Assembly (NCBI GenBank): GCA_937934775.1 | Contig: CALGYL010000329.1 | Location: 1 to 17,360 of the forward strand | DNA: 17,360 nt | Direction: 5' to 3' | Source: an uncultured Clostridia bacterium | GTDB taxonomy: Bacteria; Bacillota; Clostridia; Christensenellales; Aristaeellaceae | Shown here: in pieces, positions 14,130-17,360 of the stretch | Layout of the letters: each line of letters begins with the position of its first letter | Numbering within the stretch: the first letter of the stretch is position 1 | Program-made: the position numbers and the translations under genes | Notes under the pieces: model-generated | The model's input: only the letters and a program-made list of their open reading frames with translations | Told to the model about the DNA's origin: nothing | The model's database searches: none

Positions 14130-14154
14130 CCGGAGGGCGGCGCCCTCCGGCGTT
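14130..14154 (-). repeat. Dispersed hairpin element after nagA
   Basis: CCGGAGGGC and GCCCTCCGG pair around GGC; this hairpin plus the following CGTT is identical to 10528-10552. It is eight nt from the nagA stop, in the same orientation relative to the upstream gene as the copy after the coiled-coil gene. A partial second stem (GGCCGCA/TGCGGCC, 14106-14130) lies beside it. Confidence 0.75.
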
Positions 14155-14161
14155 CTCCCCA

Positions 14162-15298
14162 TCAGAACCCCGCCGCCCTGTAGATGACCTCGCCCGCCGA
14201 GATGGTGACAAGCGGCGTATAGTCTCCGTCCAGAAGCACAAGGTCGGCCAGCATGCCCGGCTCGATCCGCCCGCGCTCCTTTTCACCGATGGACTGGCAG
14301 GGGTATTCGGACGCCATGCGCAGCGCCTCCGCCTCCGGCACGCCCACCGTCTTGACCATGTTCCGGACGGCCCGGTCCATCGTCAGGGTGCTTCCGGCCA
14401 GCGCGCCGTTTTCCAGCCGCGCCACGGAGGAACGCACCAGCACCAGGTTTGCCCCCAGCCGGTAATCACCGTCCGGCATGCCGGTGGCCGCCATCGAGTC
14501 GGTGATCAGAATACAGCCCGCCGCGCCCTTGGCGCGCCACGCGACCTTCAGCGCCACCGGATGCAGGTGTACCAGATCCGCGATCAGTTGAACCCGAATC
14601 CGCTCGTCGGCCAGCGCGCCGCCCGCCACGCCCGGCGCGCGGTGCGTAAAGGGTGACATGGCGTTGAACAGATGGGTGACCTGGGTGATCCCGGCGTCCG
14701 CCGCCTGCAAAAACTGTTCGCACGTCGCGTCGGTGTGACCCGCGCTCAGGGCCAGCTTGTCCCGGAGAATCTCGATCAGTTCCACCGCGCCTTCCGTCTC
14801 GGGCGCGATGGTCAAAACGCGCGGCAACGCCTCATAATCCTCGACGATGCGGGCGTAGGCGTCGAGCGATGGGTTTTTCACATACCGCTCCGGCTGCGCT
14901 CCTTTTCGGGAAGCGTTTAGGAACGGCCCCTCCAGGTGGGTGCCCAGTACTCTCGCCCCGGCGGGCTCGTCCATCGCCCGGCGGACGCCGGCAAGCGCCC
15001 CGCGGGTATTCTCCAGCGAGTCGCACATCGTGGTGGGCAGAAACGCCGTCACGCCGGTGCGCGGAAGCCAAGCGGCCATGCGCTTCACCGCGTCGCCGCC
15101 GTCCATCGTGTCATCCCCGGCGCAGCCGTGGATGTGCAGGTCCACAAACCCGGGCGCGAGCAGCGCGCCCCGGGTGTCGATCTTCTTCGTACCCTTCAGG
15201 GCCTTCCCGACCGCCGCAATGCGACCTTCTTCGATCAGGACGTCCGCGTCCTTCAGGATCTTCGCCCCGGCCAGCACCCTGGCATTTGTAAGAATCAT
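14162..15298 (-). CDS. nagA: N-acetylglucosamine-6-phosphate deacetylase
   Basis: NagA removes acetate from GlcNAc-6-phosphate in amino-sugar use and peptidoglycan recycling. The product is 378 aa from the ATG at 15298, with AAGGGGG seven bases upstream and a family-like N-terminus MILTNARVLAG; the 30 upstream codons overlap the promoter. Amidohydrolase motifs are GFVDLHIHG (50-58), THLEGPF (120-126), AGHTDA (186-191), THLFNAM (208-214) and the catalytic Asp267 in LITDSMAATGMPDG. HIHG and the metal-binding Glu/His residues are intact. nagB, a GntR regulator or a GlcNAc transporter would be expected neighbours but none is visible. A promoter interlocked with that of the divergent gene drives it. 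Confidence 0.95.
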   Translation of the reverse strand: MILTNARVLAGAKILKDADVLIEEGRIAAVGKALKGTKKIDTRGALLAPGFVDLHIHGCAGDDTMDGGDAVKRMAAWLPRTGVTAFLPTTMCDSLENTRGALAGVRRAMDEPAGARVLGTHLEGPFLNASRKGAQPERYVKNPSLDAYARIVEDYEALPRVLTIAPETEGAVELIEILRDKLALSAGHTDATCEQFLQAADAGITQVTHLFNAMSPFTHRAPGVAGGALADERIRVQLIADLVHLHPVALKVAWRAKGAAGCILITDSMAATGMPDGDYRLGANLVLVRSSVARLENGALAGSTLTMDRAVRNMVKTVGVPEAEALRMASEYPCQSIGEKERGRIEPGMLADLVLLDGDYTPLVTISAGEVIYRAAGF

Positions 15299-15341
15299 AC
15301 CTTCGCCCCCTTCGGTCAAAAGCGAACGGAAAACTTCACCA

Positions 15342-15370
15342 TTGCAACCTGACCCCGTTTCCATTATAAT
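15342..15370 (+). promoter_or_regulatory. Sigma-A promoter of the DUF5711-like/CvpA-like pair
   Basis: TTGCAA (15342-15347), a 17-bp spacer and a perfect TATAAT (15365-15370) precede the gene at 15424, with a leader of about 47 nt. Confidence 0.8.
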
Positions 15371-15392
15371 ATGAATGATATAGAACAAGCAA
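15363..15392 (-). promoter_or_regulatory. Divergent sigma-A promoter of nagA, sharing the -10
   Basis: On the minus strand TTGCTT (15387-15392), an 18-bp spacer and TATAAT (15363-15368) point toward nagA. Its -10 overlaps the plus-strand -10 within the 8-bp ATTATAAT (15363-15370). Confidence 0.75.
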
Positions 15393-15423
15393 GCCTTGCG
15401 GCGTTTTTCATGGGGGAGGCTTC

Positions 15424-16515
15424 ATGCAGAAGAAAACGGCGCGGCTCTCCTGGTTTTCCGTGGCGCTGGTCGTCGCGCTCGTTTCCCTGCTCGCCTGGCT
15501 GATCGCAAGTCAGATCGTCTCCAACAGTTCGGAGGCTCTGCGCACAAAAACCGCGCTGCCCGCCCGGACCGGTCAGGAAATGGAGGCGCTGGGCGATGGG
15601 CTGTTGTACTCCGACGGAACCACGCTGCACGCGCTGAGCGGCAAGGGGCTTCAGATATGGAGCTACGCCGCGGGCAGCGGCTCGGCCTTCTCGGTGGGCA
15701 AGGGCGGCGTGGCCGCCTGGCAGAGCAAGACCCTGTCGCTCCTTTCGGGCGATCAGGGCGCGACACTCTACAGCGGCACGCTGGAGGACACCATTCTGGA
15801 CGCGCGCATGGACACACAGTATGCCGCCGTGCAGGTGGGCACCGAGCACAATAGCGTGATGCTCATCATGGAGCATGGCGGGCGCCAGGTGGACCGGATT
15901 GAGCTGGCCAACCAAACGATTCTGGATTTTGGGTTTTTCTACAACGGCAGCCTGCTCTGGGTGATGTCGATGGATACCGAGGGCACGGTTCCGATGTGTT
16001 CGATCTCTACCTACAAGCCGGGCAAGATGCTGGCCGGCACCATTACCGACAGCCAGCAGGTGCTCTACGAGGTATTGTTCCAGTCCTCCAAGATCCGCGC
16101 GGTGGGTACCACCCACATCAAGGATTTTGACTATACCAGCCGGGAACTGACCGAGGACCGAATTCTGGTCTACGGCTGGTACCTGATGGACCTGGACGAC
16201 AACGCCGACAATCCCCTGATGGCCTTCGTGCCGGTGGACCAGGCGGAGAGCGGGCAGATTCAGGACGTACGCATGATTCAGGGGCAGACCGATCACCCGG
16301 TGCGCCTGCCCTACCCCGCCAGCCGCGTCTTTGCCCGGGACGACACCATCTACGCTTTCACATCCCAGTACGTCTCGATTTGCCGGCTGGGTCAAACCGC
16401 GCCGGAAACCTACAAGATGCCGGTCACCGTGGACGACGTCGTGGGCATCACCAAGAACCATCAGGCCATCGTCTCTTCGGGTGGCGTAATGTATCTGGTG
16501 CCGCTGCTCCGCTGA
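15424..16515 (+). CDS. Membrane-anchored beta-propeller-like protein, probably DUF5711
   Basis: The 363-aa product has a short basic N-terminus, one membrane helix (about residues 9-31) and an extracytoplasmic domain rich in short beta repeats of the PQQ/WD type, for example GDGLLYSDGTTLHALSGKGLQIWSYAAG and the closing IVSSGGVMYLVPL. This is the look of DUF5711 proteins of Clostridia, which often precede a CvpA-like gene as here; I assign the family from memory of its layout and length, without a profile search. No catalytic motif is visible, so a scaffold or binding role at the membrane is possible. The ATG at 15424 has GGGGGAGG five to six bases upstream. The next gene starts 33 nt later on the same strand. 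Confidence 0.75.
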   Translation: MQKKTARLSWFSVALVVALVSLLAWLIASQIVSNSSEALRTKTALPARTGQEMEALGDGLLYSDGTTLHALSGKGLQIWSYAAGSGSAFSVGKGGVAAWQSKTLSLLSGDQGATLYSGTLEDTILDARMDTQYAAVQVGTEHNSVMLIMEHGGRQVDRIELANQTILDFGFFYNGSLLWVMSMDTEGTVPMCSISTYKPGKMLAGTITDSQQVLYEVLFQSSKIRAVGTTHIKDFDYTSRELTEDRILVYGWYLMDLDDNADNPLMAFVPVDQAESGQIQDVRMIQGQTDHPVRLPYPASRVFARDDTIYAFTSQYVSICRLGQTAPETYKMPVTVDDVVGITKNHQAIVSSGGVMYLVPLLR

Positions 16516-16548
16516 TGTGACCGAAAGAAAAAGGGGGAGCCAACGAAG

Positions 16549-17295
16549 ATGAGCATCAACATCGTGGACGTCATCCTGTATTCCATCCTGGCGCTGAGCG
16601 TAATTTCGGGCATGTACAAGGGCTTCATCACCTCCGGTCTTGCGATGGTGGGCTTTGGCGCGGCCTGGTTCGGCGCGCTGAACCTGTTCCCGAAGCTGGC
16701 GGAGCTGGCGCTGAGCAACAAAGCCTTTATGGGCATGCTCAGCTACTACCTGGATCCGTCCTCGCTGTTTAAGACTTCGACGCTGGCTTCGACGCCGGTG
16801 GCGAACCTCATCTCCAACACCGGCACGGGTTCGACGCTCCTGAACCAAGCCATGCAGGAATTGAACCTGCCCCAGGCGATTGAGACGGCGTTCAAAAACA
16901 ACGTCTCCAATCAGCTGTTCGCAAGCCTCAATCTGACGACGCTGTCGGATTACCTGGGCCAGACCATCTGGGTGGCGGCGGTCTTCGATCCCTTCGCCTG
17001 GGCCGGGCTGAGCACCGCCTTGACCAACGTGGCCTTGCAAAGCGCGAGCCTCGAGCGCCGCAATCTTTACCTGGCCTTGTACTGGATGGCCTACGCCGTG
17101 GGCAGTGTGCTGGGGGCTTTGCTGGGAGGGGCGCTGGGCAGTCTGGGGATCGGCCCCAGCCCCTATCACCTGCCCATCCTGGCTTCGGTCGCCCTGCGGC
17201 TGATTGGGGTGTTTTATCTATCGTGGCGCATTCGGCGCAACCTGCTGATCGAGGCTGAGGCGCAGGCTCGAGCCCAAGCCCTGCAGCTCCCCTAG
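16549..17295 (+). CDS. CvpA-like membrane protein fused to an MFS-like C-terminal end (possible chimera)
   Basis: The 248-aa frame has two unlike halves. Residues 1 to about 144 look like a CvpA-family protein: IVDVILYSILALSVISGMYKGFITSGLAMVGFGAAW gives two helices, followed by the loop region and SDYLGQTIWVAAV. From about residue 146 (DPFAWAGLSTALTNVALQSASLERRNLYLALYWMAYAVGSVLGALLGG...) it resembles the last three helices of a major facilitator transporter, ending RIRRNLLIEAEAQARAQ. The codon use also shifts near 16985: TTG leucine and GGG glycine codons become frequent. The reading frame stays open by chance or by a true fusion. A deletion joining two genes or a misassembly are the main explanations. 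AAGGGGGAG precedes the ATG. The last 65 bases after the stop show no clear feature. Confidence 0.7.
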   Translation: MSINIVDVILYSILALSVISGMYKGFITSGLAMVGFGAAWFGALNLFPKLAELALSNKAFMGMLSYYLDPSSLFKTSTLASTPVANLISNTGTGSTLLNQAMQELNLPQAIETAFKNNVSNQLFASLNLTTLSDYLGQTIWVAAVFDPFAWAGLSTALTNVALQSASLERRNLYLALYWMAYAVGSVLGALLGGALGSLGIGPSPYHLPILASVALRLIGVFYLSWRIRRNLLIEAEAQARAQALQLP

Positions 17296-17360
17296 CTCCC
17301 GAGCCTTCAAGCCAAAGCAAACACCCCGGGCGGGGCCCAGGGCTTCTTACCTTTTCCAGA

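Noticed and set aside
13953..14161. Riboswitch or small RNA between nagA and the phosphoesterase gene
   Set aside because: The palindromes are explained by two parS sites and the dispersed hairpin element; no conserved riboswitch core is visible.

Overview
The window looks like chromosomal DNA of a high-GC member of the Bacillota (Clostridia-like, possibly a Christensenellales relative). That assignment is inferred from the Firmicutes-type RecA and MurA, a DUF378 protein, a DUF1015 protein, a DUF5711-like/CvpA-like gene pair, a Bacillus-type LexA box and a Bacillus/actinobacterial-type parS sequence. No plasmid, phage or transposase gene is visible. Most genes are housekeeping, and most lie on the minus strand.

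Layout: (1) 1-3930: a minus-strand operon DUF1015 protein -> RlmI-like rRNA methyltransferase -> CapA-family membrane protein, driven from a promoter near 3915 and ending in a six-copy 14-bp tandem repeat. (2) 3952-4743: a plus-strand rluF pseudouridine synthase whose C-terminal tail runs into a repeat element. (3) 4744-5292: about 550 bp without a gene, holding two diverged copies of a roughly 160-bp structured repeat; the second copy supplies the recA terminator. (4) 5293-6914: recA (minus), a LexA box, and a divergent small ComEA-like HhH protein (plus). (5) 6980-10163: murA, dapF and a ribokinase, all minus, with a strong sigma-A promoter before murA. (6) 10164-12503: inverted repeats, a dispersed repeat element, and a 646-aa membrane-anchored coiled-coil protein. 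(7) 12657-12863: a DUF378 membrane protein (plus). (8) 13032-15298: a YkuE-like metallophosphoesterase and nagA (both minus), with two perfect parS sites between them. (9) 15342-17295: two interlocked divergent promoters sharing one -10 region, then a DUF5711-like propeller protein and a CvpA-like gene whose second half looks like the end of an MFS transporter.

Functional themes are cell envelope synthesis and recycling (MurA, DapF, NagA, CapA), rRNA modification (RlmI-like, RluF), DNA repair/SOS (RecA, HhH protein) and chromosome segregation (parS). The paired parS sites suggest the segment lies in the origin-proximal part of the chromosome.

The most interesting unexplained features are: a dispersed hairpin element that repeatedly sits just after stop codons in one relative orientation and appears to seed short tandem arrays; the covarying structured repeat beside recA; a perfect 15-bp-arm palindrome at the start of the capA-like gene; and the apparent CvpA/MFS chimera at the right end, which could be an assembly artefact.
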